A DNA stretch of 64,000 nt, taken from the NCBI GenBank assembly GCA_035048815.1, contig JAUCBN010000025.1, positions 7,774,501 through 7,838,500 of the forward strand, in the 5' to 3' direction. The DNA is from Abelmoschus esculentus (lineage: Eukaryota; Streptophyta; Magnoliopsida; Malvales; Malvaceae). The translations under genes were made by a program, and so were the position numbers. Shown in pieces: positions 10,097 to 21,827 of the stretch (positions are counted from its first letter, which is position 1; each line of letters opens with the position of its first letter). The notes beneath the pieces were generated by a model. The model searched no databases, had not been told where the DNA came from, and saw only the letters and a program-made list of their open reading frames with translations.

Positions 10097-12880
10097 TTTG
10101 GTGGTATCAGAGCCAGGTTTGCTAAAGTGTGTGGTTAGGTTTGCTAAAGTGTGTGATTGAACTTGTTATTTTGTTAACTTGTTGAATATCAATGCATGAT
10201 GGTTGTACTTTGAGTGATGATGGTTAAAAAGGAATTAATGGTTACACATTGCCAATGTCAATACATTTTCAAATGCTTCAGGTTTCCCTTGGATCTTGCC
10301 CGAATGTAAGTCTAATATGTTTTGATTCTATGTTTTGATTATACGATTAAATTTGTGTTTAAAGTTTTGGAATATGCCTCTGAGACGTGAGACTTGAGCT
10401 AGTGCTAGTTTGATCACTGATGGTCAGTTTGAGGGTGAAACGACTGTTAGGGAAGAGCGATTTCCCTTCCCCCTTCACCCGTAGTTGTGTCTCCGGTTAT
10501 ACGGGTAGGTTAGTTTAGAAACTGAGTTTGCACTGTGCATTCGGGCTTTGACAGGTGTATTTCAGTCTGCTGAAGATGAGTGGCCTCTACTAACCTGACT
10601 TGGAAATAGTTAGCAAGTTAGTAATTGAAATTTTTGGAATCAAGGATGTTATTTGTGAGTGTGAACAAATAATCATGCATAGTGTAAGAGCACATATATG
10701 TAAATATCTATAGAAATTGTAGGGCATGCATGCATTCTCGAGCATGACATTAGAAATTGCATTTACATGCACTTGCACAGGCATTGATGAGGGCATATAG
10801 GGAATCATACGTACATTTGTTCACACTTTCGAGTATCTCCTTTGAAGATGGAAGTGGTGCTGGGTTGGTTCTTTTTGGGTGTAGGTTTGTTAAAAAAATT
10901 GTTGAAAAGGCTTTCTTTTGGTCTTGAGCTTGTGGTGTTGTGGGCAAGTTACCCTTTTGGTTAGGGAATAGTCTTGGATGAGGAATGGGTGGTTGGGATC
11001 AGAGTTGTGAATCTTTGAAACCGAGGGGAATACCCTGAGTTATGGTTAGTTTTGAGTTGGTCATTAAGAAATGTAAGGCTGAGTTTTGCAAATTCCCTCC
11101 AGTTAGAGTTTGGAGGTTGTGAGAAGGTTGTGGCATGTTGTGTGATGTAAGACGGTTTGGTGTTTTGTTTTCTTAAAGAGTGTGGATTTGTTTTAAAAGA
11201 AAAGGGAGATGTTTATCGTCGTGGTTAATGGAAAAACTACATGGAATCCTCTGTTGTATGGTCTAACGTGTGGTTAGGTTAAGGTTTGTGACCGGTCTGG
11301 TGTTTTGCCTTGAGGAGTATTGGGTCAAGTCTTGGTAAAAGAATGCAATAACATATCTATTAGTATGGGAGTTGTGGTATCATGGGTTTGAATCATGGTT
11401 TTGTTGTGACCTTGCGAGGTTTTAGTTGTGCCGTAAAGGTGGAAAGTGCACATATTGTGTGTATAAGGAGTTAAGCTGGGTTTACCTCGGCTAAAGTTAG
11501 ATTGTGATGGTGTTTGAGTTGTGTGACGGGGACCACTGGACAGTTATAACCTATATTCGTTACTTGGTCTTTTGGGCTTGCTTTTATTGGAAGTGTAGTG
11601 AGAGTTATGTCCAGTGGGTTCATGTTAGTGCATGATTCATCAGTGTGGTTACAACCTTGGTAAGGTTATAAAATAAGAGGTGTTGGGGTGAGTGGAAGGA
11701 AGAGTTCGACAAATTTGGATTTTGTTGTGGTATAGGTGGGATTAAGAGTTGACTTTATCAGTGAGTTGAGGTTGGGAAAAAGTTTTGAGTTGGGTGTCGA
11801 CACGAAGGTGGTAGGTTCCTGGTGTTGCATGTTTTGTTCAATGTTAGCTATCGTGGGTGGCTTGGCTTGTGTAAGCATGTCTGTGAAGGGTGTTTGTTTT
11901 GTGGGATGGACCAGGATTGCTGTGGAGTTACGAGAAAAGTTGTTTGGTTAAATCTATGTGAGAGTCCTGGTAAAATAGTGGAGCTATGAGTGAGACTCTG
12001 ACTTAGTTAAGTTGATCGGAGGTAAGACGTGATCAGATGTTTGGTAAGGGTCTAGTTGAGGATGTGCTTGGTAAGGTTAAGTTTCTGTGTCAAGAATCTT
12101 TTATGTTATCTGAGTCGCATGGTTGTTTCGAAGGTTACCGAGTTGGAGTGGTGTCTTGATAAGGGCATGTGGTAATCTTTTCTATGTGTTTGGTGGTACG
12201 GTGTTATAATAGAAGTTAGGAGCAGGTGTTTTTGAGTGGGCTTGTTTTGGATATGGTTGAGTTATGGGTGGTGGTTTGTCCTACTGGTAAGTTGGGAAGA
12301 ATCATCATGAGTTTGGGAGTAAAATTTTGAGGGTGAGATGAGGTTTTCTAGGTGTGTGGCTGGAGCAATCGTTTATTTGAGTACGGTTCTCTTGGAGTCC
12401 TAAGTTCCATTGGTTGGGTTGGATATGTGGTATGTCCTAGCATGTTTAGATTCGAGGTTTTGGGAACAACATTGGCTTCCGTTTGAGTATTGGGTTTTGT
12501 CATCCATAGGTGGAAGGATGGTATACTGGGACTATGTCTCTTAATGAAGGTGTTGCCATCGATGGAGTTTGCTTGAGACCATGTTTAACGGTTTTATGTT
12601 AAGCCAGTATGAGGCTTGTTGGTTGAGCATCGTTGTGTGGACCGTAGGTTGATGGAAGGTTTATATGGTTACCTTGTATGATTGAGGATGTTGAAAAGAG
12701 GGTTAGTTCGACGGTGGTGGTATGGAAACTATTGTGGTTGCTAAGAGTTGATTATCGATCTAAACAAAGAGTTCTCTTTTGAGTTATGTTTTCTGTGAAA
12801 GTTGAAGTAGTGTGGTGGTTTGTGCGTTGTTGTTTCAGTGTGAGGGACGAATTTGTTGTGTGTCCGAAGAGGGTAAATGT
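10097..12880 (+). other. Degenerate internal region of Tekay element; gag/protease/RT not recognisable
   Basis: Gag, protease and reverse transcriptase should be here. A possible gag start is ATG at ~10377 (M-P-L-R-R-E-T then stop), but I see no capsid, zinc-knuckle or RT motif in any frame. The region is T/G-rich on the + strand and broken by many stops. A 17-bp direct repeat (GTTTGCTAAAGTGTGTG) lies just after the primer site, near 10118-10158. It is either a badly decayed or rearranged coding part, or unrelated filler. Confidence 0.6.
10102..10113 (+). other. Tekay primer-binding site (tRNA-iMet)
   Basis: TGGTATCAGAGC lies five bases after the end of LTR1. It is complementary to the 3' end of plant initiator tRNA-Met, the usual primer of chromoviruses. 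Confidence 0.9.
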
Positions 12881-14506
12881 TTGATTGTCTAATGAGTATC
12901 ATCCGGGAAAAGCTAATATGGTAACTGATGCTTTGAGTCGTAAGACAGAGGTGGAGTTAAGGGCTATGTTTGTTAAGTGGAATATTTCAAAGAAAAAAAA
13001 TGGTTTTGTGACGGAGTCGTAGGTAAAACCTGTTGTTGGTAGAAATGATAAAGGTGAAACAGTTGGAGGATGAGACTTTGGTGCCTATTGTGGAAGATGT
13101 CGTTGAAGGTAGACCGACCGAATACCATTTTGATGATGATGGGGTTTTATATTTTAGAAGTCAGATTGTGGTGCCAGATGGTGTTGAGTTGAGGCAAGCT
13201 ATCTTGGCAGAGGCTCACACTAGTCCGTTTGCTATGCATCCGGGTAGTGTGAAAATGTATAGGTATCTCAAGGGTGTGTACTTTTGGGTTGGTTTGAAGA
13301 AGGATGTGACGGAGTTTGTGTCGCGGTGTATGGTGTGTCAGCGGGTAAAAGCTGAACATCAGTTCCCTGCATGCTTGTTGCAACCGGTTCAAGTGCCAGA
13401 ATAGAAGTGGGAGAGAGTGACTATGGATTTTGTGACGGGGTTACCATTGACGCCGTCCAAAAAGGATTCTATATGGGTGATTGTTGATAGGTTTACGAAG
13501 TGTGCACATTTTCTTGCCGTGCATACGACGTATTCTATGGATAAGTTAGCGGGGTTGTATGTTTCTGAGGTGGTGAAGTTGCATGGTGTGCCTACGTCGA
13601 TCATATCGGATAGAGATCCGCGTTTTACTTCTAAGTTTTGGAGGGGTTTGCAAGTTGCTTTGGGTACGAGGCTTAGCTTTAGTACAGCTTATCATCCACA
13701 GACGGATGGTTAGTCTGAACGTGTTATCCAGACCTTGGAGGATATGTTGAGATGTTGCATCATTGAGTTTCAAGGTTCTTGGGAGAAGCAATTACCTTTG
13801 GTGGAGTTTTCTTATAATAATAGTTATCAGGCAAGTATACAGATGGCACCGTTTGAGGCTTTATATGGGCGTAGGTGTCGTACACCTTTGTGTTGGAAGG
13901 AAGTTGGACAGAAGTATGTTTCTTTACCTCAAGTGTTGAAAGATACGGATGAGAAAGTTAAAACTTATTTGTTCTAAGCTCAAGGAGGCTTCAGATAGAC
14001 AGAAGTCTTATGCCAATTTGAAGCGTAGAGAGATAGAGTATGATGTCGGGGACAAAGTGTTTCTAAAAGTTTCGCCGTGGAATAAAGTGATGAGGTTTGG
14101 ACGTAAGGGTAAGTTAAGTCCTCATTTCATTGGGCCGTATGAGGTGTTGGAGCGTGTTGGTCCTGTTGCTTATTGGTTGTCGGAAGAGTTGAGTAGGATG
14201 CATGATGTTTTTCATGTATCGATGCTTCGTAGGTATAGATCAGATCCCTCTCATGTTGTTCCGGTTGAGTAGATTGAGTTAAGAGCGGATATGAGTTGTG
14301 AGGAAGAACTGGTGAAGATCTTAGATGTGGATACAAAGGTTCGTCGAGGGAAGACCATAGATTTGGTTAAAGTGCTGTGGAGACACCGAGGTGTTGAAGA
14401 GGCAACTTGGGAGACAAGGAAAAGTATGGAGGAGCAGTTTCCTCACTTGTTTGCTTCAGGTAAGAATTTCGAGGACGAAGTTTTCTTAAGAGGGGGAGAG
14501 TTGTAA
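12880..14506 (+). pseudogene. Tekay pol remnant: RNase H end, integrase and chromodomain
   Basis: The remnant starts with the RNase H tail motif (YHPGKANMVTDALSRK, ~12894-12950). The integrase follows. Its HHCC zinc finger is at 13195-13370 (H..H in AHTSPFAMHPG, C..C in CMVCQR). The core is at 13417-13790 with all three acidic residues readable: D in MDFVTGLP, D in IISDRDPRF and E in SERVIQTLED. The C-terminal region (13949-14272) contains RKGKLSPHFIGPYEVLERVG. A chromodomain (VKVLWRHRGVEEATWE, ~14365-14420) ends the protein; in chromoviruses this domain reads heterochromatin marks to target integration. Stops at 13402 (TAG where Trp is usual), 13711 (TAG where Gln is usual) and 14270, plus a frame change near 13975, break it. 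The TAA stop (14504-14506) lies in LTR2. Confidence 0.9.
14488..14501 (+). other. Tekay polypurine tract
   Basis: AAGAGGGGGAGAG(T) directly precedes the TGTAACATCCC start of LTR2. This is the expected primer for plus-strand DNA synthesis. It also lies within the end of the chromodomain reading frame. Confidence 0.85.
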
Positions 14507-17500
14507 CATCCCGGTTTTGGGGTTAGTAGTTTGAGTGTTAGTTGGGGAAATTCGATTTGGGTCGAATCGGATTCCAAGGGTTCATTATTCTAAGAAAAAT
14601 TAAAATAATAATATTTTAATCGGATAAGTAATAATTTTGTGAAATGGTTCTAAGAATATTAAAAAGGTGTTTTAAATTAAAGGAATATTATTTGAACTTT
14701 AATTTGGTTTTTAATTGGGCTTAATTTTGTTCTAGTGACTAAATTGTAATTTTGGAAAAGTTTCGGGGATTTAATTAGTAATTTTCGGCAATAAGGATTT
14801 TTAGTGACTAAATTGGAAAGTAAGCCATACTTAGAATCCTTAGAGGGCCATAAACCCAATTTATTTTTAATTAATGATTTATCCACCAAAATTGTTTTTT
14901 TAAATTGTTTTATTTTAGATGACAACTTTATTTTCTTTTGTAACAACCCATTTTCCCATCTTTTCTCTCAAGATTTTCTCTCATTTTCTCTCCATCTTCT
15001 TCTCCAAATTTCTTCAATTACTTGCTGGTTTCTTCATCATTTTCTACAAGATTTATTTCATTTTACTCATCATTTTATTTTGTGTTTTTAATTCAAGATC
15101 TATTAGTTTTATGATGGTTTTTGTGAAATCTTTTGAGATCTAAATTGATGCTGGATTTAGTTTGATTTAATTATGATATTAGGTCAATTAAATGATTGAT
15201 TGAGTCTTGAAATGAGTTAACAACAAATTAATCCCGGAATAATGCAATCGGTGGTGTTTTAAGGTGGTTTTAGGCTGTTTTAGGTGTTCTTGTGTTGCTG
15301 GAGGTATAAGGATGGTTTGGAAGTGTTTTTGGTTCATAATTGAGGTGGATTAGATGTTAGATTCATTAGGTTTTGGGCTGATGTTGTTTCGGTCTTTTCG
15401 ACTAGGTTTTCGATGGTTTTGTGAAGGTGTAATGTGGCTGCTGTTTTGAGCATGTTGTGATGTGATTATGCTCTGTTTTTAGTGTTGTAGAGGTAGTGCA
15501 AGAAGGTGCATAAGTGGCTGGTGCGTTGGTGTTGCCGTCGGAGCATCGGCGAGGGCTCGTTTCGTTTGTCGGTGAATGGTTTTGGGTTTAAAGTGAATCA
15601 CATTGGTTCGGTTCTGTTTTGGGGACTATGGAACAGTGTGAAAACTTTCCATAGTCAAGAGTAAGTGTTTTAAATGATGTTGATGCATTACCTCGAGTTT
15701 TGGCTATTTTCTGTAGCGACATATATGTGAACAATGATTCAATATGATTTTGGAATTGCATATATTTGATTTTGAAATGATGCATGCATGTGTTAATTGC
15801 TGAAAATGCATGGTTTATTAAGGCATTCATGGCTTATGTAAGCATGAAAAAGAATTTGGAATATGATGAGGTTATTTGCCCTATGTTGATAAAGCCGTTG
15901 AGCATGATCTTAGTTCACATGATGAACACTTAATGAGTGCATTATGAGCAGCAAGTTAACATGCATGATTAGAATTGATATTGGCTTAGTGACACTAACC
16001 TTAGATTCGAATACAAATGACATGTCATTAGGATTGAGTGCACTATAAAAATAATGAGGATAATGATGATGCCTACACGTAAACAAGGGTGACTTTGTGT
16101 CCGATCGTGCGTGTAGAGCTTACCTATATGTAAACAAGGGTGACTTTGTGTCCGACCGTGCATATAGTTGACCCATGCGTAAACAAGGGAGACTTTGTGT
16201 TCGACCGTGCGTAGTGGGGGTAACATGTATACAAGGGTGACTATGTATCCGACCGATGCATGTTGAGACCAAGTGTCTCTAATTATGAAAAAAGGAATTC
16301 GTGTATTCGGTGAACTAAAAGTTCATATTAAGTGATCACTTGAAAGCCAATATGCATATATGAAAGGGAATGGTATATTTGTGCATGATACATGAAATGA
16401 TTTGACATTGTTGATAAGCATGATTTGGTTTTACATATTTCAAATAAGCATGAAGAATGCAAGTATGACTTTATAAATGATTTTGAACTTGTTTAGAGCT
16501 TCCTCACTAAGCATGTTGTGCTTAAACTCTCTCTTTTCATACTTGCAGAAAAATAGTGATATTCGAGGCTACGTTCGGAGCAAGGGAACCAAGGGGAAGG
16601 TTATCTCAATTTTTGGTATGTTTTGGCAAATAACTTGGGGCTTGGCAATGTGTAAATCAAACCCGTGTGAAGTGTGTGATCTCTGCTTTGGTTAATGTTG
16701 TAATAAGACCTATAATGTTTTGGATTGTTAATTGATGGACTATGGTGTTGTTTGGATTGTTGAAGCACGTACATGCATGAACACTTTTGATTTTAAATCA
16801 TATTTTAGGAAGCATGCGTATAGATTGTTGGGATCTTTGATGTGATAAATGTGTGCTTTAAATTGTTCTTTATGCTTAGGAAATTACGCATACAATTAAT
16901 GATGATTAATGGTTATGTTTGAATGGGTGGAATTAACTTACAATGTCCTAACTTGTTGAATTGCACAGGGGGTATCGATACCTCTGGTAAGGGTATCAAT
17001 ACCCAAGGCTTAATTTGGGGTGGCTCGAATCATGGTTCGATGCAATTACCCCACTGGACGTGGGGGTATCGATACCAATAGCCTTCGAAGTGCAATAAGA
17101 TTAGTCCCACGATAGGGTATCGATACCGAGACTATCGATACCCCTGACCCAAAAATGACATTTTCAGCATGGAAAATTACGTTTAGGGTCGGATGTCTTT
17201 CCACGATCGAGTATAGATGCAATGAATAATAATGAGAGTTGTAATATCACCAAGATGCATGATGTTACCTTGAATTCGCATTGGTAAATTAATGTTAGTT
17301 TTAGTCCCTATGATATTGTGAGCTTTACAATTAGGTCCCTATTTTACGAAGCATGAAATTGACGATGCTATAATGGTCCGATTGATCTGAACTTTGTTAT
17401 GAGTATGCTATGCATGTCTAATTGAACTATGGTAGGTCGAATTACCGGTTTATTGTTGGAATTAAGAATTATTTGCGTTTTGGTCCTTATGTACTGATAT

Positions 17501-17712
17501 GTGAATTGAATGATCAATTGTGAATCGAATGTTCCCATTTTCGTTACGCATGACCTCGACACACATAGGAACTAAATTATGCATCTAGTTAAGAAAAAAA
17601 CATATCGGTTTTCAGGGTTGTTTATCGAATTGGACCTTAACAGGTTTGGCTCGATATTCCCCGTGTAACCCGTTAGTGCCGGTTTTGTCCAGGTCGGGCT
17701 AAAGGGGTTACA
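14502..17712 (+). repeat. Tekay 3' LTR (LTR2)
   Basis: 3211 bp, the partner of LTR1. It ends GGGGTTACA and is followed by TCAAC. It differs by one extra 56-bp unit (16076-16262), scattered substitutions and the lack of ~150 bp in the first 700 bases. Palindromes lie at 16971-16982, 16991-17004 (one change), 17065-17076 and 17116-17127, with a cropped fifth at 17132-17143. Confidence 0.95.
16076..16262 (+). repeat. Tandem ~56-bp repeats in Tekay LTR2 (4 units)
   Basis: Same repeat as 8531-8665 but with four units. The extra unit lies between the first and second of LTR1 and shares their TGACTTTGTGTCCGA core. Confidence 0.85.
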
Positions 17713-17717
17713 TCAAC

Positions 17718-20700
17718 GTGTTGTTTCTAAGCATGATGTCGATTTTCTTTTCCTTTGTGAAACTAGGTTAAATAGACATAATATGGACCGTATTAGGATC
17801 AAGTTAGGAATGCATGGCTGCATAGCTGTTGAATCTAGCCCTACTTGTACAGGGCTTTCTATCATTTGGAATAATAAAACTTTTATTGATTTTCTTTCTT
17901 ACTCGGATCGCCATATTAATGCTATCATTTCTTTCGAGCAAACACAATTCTATTTTTCTGGCTTACATGGATTTCCTGAAACATCAAACAAATACAAAAC
18001 TTGGCAATCAATAGACACTTTACAATCTACATCTTCCCTTCCCTGGCTTTTAGGGGGGGACTTTAATGAAATTCTATGTGATAATGAAAAAAGAGGCGGT
18101 ACCCGTCGTGCGCTATCGCAAATTAGTAATTTTAGAGATTGCCTTACCACAAATGACCTTTATGATTGTAAACCAAAATCAGGATGGTTCACGTAGACTA
18201 GATCTTAGCGTAATTCGGAAACAATTATGGAACGAATTGATCGATTCCTTGGGAATTCAAATTGGTTTACTTCCTTTCCTAACTGTCAAGCTATCTCTTT
18301 TTTTTTTCAGGCAAGCTCTGATCATTGTCCAATCTTAATGGATACTAACCCGTCTGGGACTCTCAGACCCAAACACACAACTAATTTGTTCCACTTTGAG
18401 AATTGCTGGGCTGATAACCAAGAAGTATCAACTCGAATAAGAGAAATCCGGTCTAACCACTCTCGCTCGACTCTTGATAAATTTGAGGACATTGGAAAAT
18501 TTCTAGCCTCCTGGAAAATTAATAGACGTATTAAATCCAATGAATGTATTACTCAACTTAATGAATTCATTAATATGTGCCTCAAACGACATCTCTCTGA
18601 TGCGGATATTCAAAACTTTATGTCTGCTAGAAGTGAGCTTGATAACCTACTAAATGCGAAAGAAATATACTGGGCTCAACGAGCTCGGACAAAATGGTTA
18701 GAACACGGTGGCAAAAATACTTCCTTTTTTCATGCCCGAGCAAATGGTCGACGGCGGAAGAATACTATTGTTGGACTTTTTAACAACCTGAATACATGGC
18801 AATCGCATACAATGACATCATGACTATTGCTATTGACTACTTTCAAAACCTCTTTTCTTCCTCTTCCCCTACTATTGCTTCTTCCATTTTGGAAAACATT
18901 CCTACTATTGTTACTGAATCAATGAATAACGATCTTCTTAAGGATTTCACAGTAGATGAAGTTACCATTGCTTTTTGTGATATTGACCCCCGGAAAGCTC
19001 CAAGAATTGGTGGATTCCCAAGTGGTTTCTTTAGGAAGCATTGGGACATCCTTCTCATGATTTTACAAACCTCTGCCCTGGACTCTTACGAGGGTCGGCT
19101 AATTTGGAAGAAGTCAATCGTACTATCATCATTCTTATACCTAAGATCAACGAACCCACAACAATGTGTCATCTCAGACCTATTAGCCTCTGTACAGTCC
19201 TCTACAAGACTGTGGCGAAAGTACTTGTTAATCGTTTAAAGTCTATTATACCATTATGCATAAGTGGTAATCAAGCTGCTTTTGTTCAAGGACAGAATAT
19301 TACTGATAACATTCTCATTGCCCATGAGTTTATTCACACTTTAAATACCGATGAGACCTCGTTGGTGAAAGGTGCTAGCTTAAAGCTTGATATGGAAAAG
19401 GCCTTCGACCGCGTCGAATGGCCTTTTATTGAACAAATTATGCTTCGCCTAGGTTTTAACACCCATTGGGTTTCCCTTATTATGAGATGTATTTCATCAG
19501 TTACCTTCCAAGTACATGTCAATGATTCCTTTTCACGATCCTTCAAACCCCATAGAGGGTTACGACAAGGGGACCCTCTATCGCCTTTCCTTTTTCTTTT
19601 CTGTACCCAAGGACTTTCAACATTGCTCAGTGTTGAGTAGGCAAGTGGTAATCTACTTGGACTCTGTGCTAGCAGGAATGGAACACCGTGAACCATCTTC
19701 TTTTTGCAGATGACTGTGTTGTATTCATTAAGAATACAACTACAGAAACTCAACGCCTTAAGGATGCTTTGCATACTTATGCTACTTCATCTGGTCAGGC
19801 GGTGAACTTTGAAAAGTTTACTATTTTCTTTTCCCGTAAAACTTTCATATCGCTTCGAACGGAAATTAATGATATCCTCCACGTAAGAGAGGTTGATGAC
19901 ACAGGTATTTATCTGGGAGTCCCTCTCTTAATAAGGAAGAACAAGACAGAGGACTTGGGTTTTACCAGGGAAAAATGAATACTCGCCTAAGTAAATGGGA
20001 TAAACACCTTTTATCCTTTAGTGATAGAGAAATATTTATTAAATCAGTCATACAATCTATGCCTCAGTAGGTTATGTCTTGCTACCTTTTACCCCAAAAC
20101 ATTATTGACAACATGACCACTTCGATACGCCAATATTTGTGGTTTGTCAAAGCTGATAAACGAGGATGGCATATGCTCTCCTGGTACACTGTCTGTCTGC
20201 CGAAAGCAGCAGGAGGTATAGGATTTTGCGATCTACATCATTTCAATGTTGCTTTACTAGGCAAACAAATTTGGTGTTTGATTTGTGAACCTGATAACCT
20301 CCTTAGCCAGGTCTACAAATGTAAGTATTACCCATCGGGTTCTATCCTTGAATCTGATCACACGCGGAAATCTTCTTTTGCCTGGAAAGGTCTTAGCATA
20401 GCTATCTCTAAACTTCGCAATGATTTCTTCAAACGGCCAGACATGTCTAGTCAAATTCAGATCCACTCTAAAAAATGGGGAGGCTCTCATCCTATACACC
20501 TTTATGGTGATTATGAGGTGAATGATGAAATACCTCTTCGTGCAGGTACTTTCATGATACCTAACATGACCCAGTGGGATGAACCAAAGGTAAGAGAATA
20601 CTTCACCCATGAAGATGCTAATACCATTCTTAATGTACCCATAATTAATGACACAAAGACACCACTCTTTGTGGTCACCATGACTCTAGCATATATTCGG

Positions 20701-21737
20701 TTCGGTTGGGATACCAATTCTTGCAACTACAACTAGGACCAGTTAACAGGCCCTCTAAGCTTTGGAAAACTCTTTCCAAACTACCCACCTTACCTAAGGT
20801 CCGTTCTTTTGGATGGCGGCTATGTCATGATGCAATCCCATATGGCCATAAAAATCCTTCAAGTCAATCTTGGTACGGGAGTTTGCCCGCTTTGCCATAT
20901 AGCCATTGAAACCACCCTCCATGCGATAAGGGACTGTCATAGTGCTACGGAGGTGCTCTAGTTGGCAGGGTTTCCTACTCGAATTTTTTCCAACACGCAT
21001 ATCTCAACCAGTGGCTTTCTGAAGTTGCTAGTTTCCTTTCTTTACACCAATTTTCTTTCGTTATTACGGTACTATGGAATTTGTGGAATAGCCGTAACGA
21101 CCTCGTCCATAACAATCATCTCCAACTGGCTTGGTTAGTTGTTTCCAATGCGCAAAAACTTTTCAATGATTATACATCAATTAATGATGCTTCCCACCTA
21201 CGTTCTCGGCTAGCTGAGCCCACTTTCGCTCAATCTAGATGGACGAAACCGGCTCCTGGTTTCGTCAAAATTAACACAGATGGGGCTTTTGACCCAGTGT
21301 TAAGGGGTGCTGCTGCAGGCGTCATTGCTCGAGATTCTTCTGGTTCAGTTCTCGGTGAATGCTCTATGCCTCTTGTTTGTCCGGATCCAGCTTCTACCGA
21401 GGCACTTGCTATTTTGGAAGGCTTAAGACTTGTTGTTGCCAATGGCTGAACTAATGTGATTATTGAAACAATTTCTGCTTCCATTGCCAACAAAGTTAAC
21501 AAAACTCATCACCAATATCTTTCCACAGTGCAACATTTGGTGTCTCGCATCCGCTCCACTCTTGGTACTCTGCCTGATTGTAAGATTTGTTATGTACCTA
21601 GAGACGCAAACGTTGTAGCCCATGTCTTAGCTACTAGGGCTCTGCGTACTTTTGTTTCTTGCTCTTTTGATTGTATCTATCCTGACATTATTCAGGTATC
21701 TGTAAACTCGGAGAGGTTCTCATCTTCTACTCAATAA
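17718..21737 (+). pseudogene. LINE ORF2: APE endonuclease, reverse transcriptase, zf-RVT and RNase H
   Basis: ORF2 nicks the target and copies the LINE RNA. Endonuclease, 17718-18340: CETRLN (catalytic Glu), GGDFNEIL, and SSDHCPIL near the end. Reverse transcriptase, ~19095-19980: LRPISLCTVLYK, LDMEKAFDRVEW (first catalytic Asp), GLRQGDPLSPFLF and LLFADDCVVF (the A-D-D box, intact). zf-RVT: PKVRSFGWRLCHDAIP (~20795) and CPLCHIAIETTLHAIRDC (~20885-20940, in another frame). RNase H: KINTDGAF (~21270), STEALAILEGL, and RDANVVAH (~21602). The third acidic position reads E-T-I-S where the family usually has E-S/T-D-S, so this residue is lost. Breaks: TAG at 18194 (Trp position), frame changes near 18210, 18800, 19100, 19640 and 20740, TAG at ~20068, and TGA at 21447 (Trp position). 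It is inactive. Confidence 0.92.
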
Positions 21738-21827
21738 AACCATGGGTACTTTTTTCCCCATAGGGGCCTACTCACCTCTCGAGGTGACTGGCTATAGTTT
21801 TTTTAATGAGGCCCTTTTCCTTCAAAA
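21738..21827 (+). other. LINE 3' UTR with two hairpins and short A tail
   Basis: Two short stem-loops are visible: CCCC-ATA-GGGG at 21756-21766 and CACCT-CTCG-AGGTG at 21773-21786. TTTTTTTAATGAGGCCC and an A run (AAAAAAA) follow. Plant LINE 3' ends commonly have such structure just before the tail, where the reverse transcriptase recognises its RNA. That role here is inference. Confidence 0.65.

Larger units (their letters stand above)
6738..17712 (+). mobile_element. Tekay/Del-type chromovirus (Ty3/gypsy LTR retrotransposon), internally degenerate
   Basis: The boundaries are TGTAACATCCC...GGGGTTACA, with a perfect TCAAC target duplication (6733-6737 and 17713-17717). Two very long LTRs (3359 and 3211 bp) flank an internal region of only ~4.4 kb. 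A tRNA-iMet primer site follows LTR1, and a purine tract precedes LTR2. Long LTRs, an integrase of the YHFDDDGVLYF type and a C-terminal chromodomain place it with the Tekay (Del) chromoviruses, which tend to insert into heterochromatin. The gag, protease and RT regions are not recognisable. The element interrupts LINE ORF2, so it is younger than the LINE. LTR2 lacks a ~150-bp stretch present in LTR1 around 7300-7490. Confidence 0.92.
1292..21827 (+). mobile_element. L1-type LINE (non-LTR retrotransposon), full length, decayed, with two nested insertions
   Basis: The element has a pyrimidine-rich 5' UTR, ORF1 (DUF4283-like domain plus CCHC zinc knuckle), ORF2 (endonuclease, reverse transcriptase, zf-RVT, RNase H), and a 3' UTR ending in a short A run. 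It sits inside a satellite monomer and is flanked by an imperfect 13-14-bp target duplication: 1278-1291 (AAATTTCTCACGGG) and 21828-21840 (AAATTATCACGGG). The satellite continues in phase on the far side. Removing the solo LTR (1903-3672) and the Tekay element (6738-17712) with their duplications leaves about 7.8 kb, a reasonable full length for a plant L1 with a long 5' UTR. Both ORFs carry stops and frameshifts, so the copy is inactive. Confidence 0.9.

Noticed and set aside
10102..10113. Possible tRNA gene from the TGGTATCAGAGC match
   Set aside because: Only the 3'-end complement is present. No cloverleaf or A/B boxes, and it sits exactly after an LTR. It is a primer site.
16076..16262. 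Possible CRISPR-like spaced repeats
   Set aside because: Units are adjacent tandem repeats inside an LTR with no distinct unique spacers, in a plant nuclear sequence.
17368..17562. Minus-strand open frames near the Tekay LTR2 end
   Set aside because: Also present in LTR1 (9779-9967) with frame-changing differences. No coding conservation.
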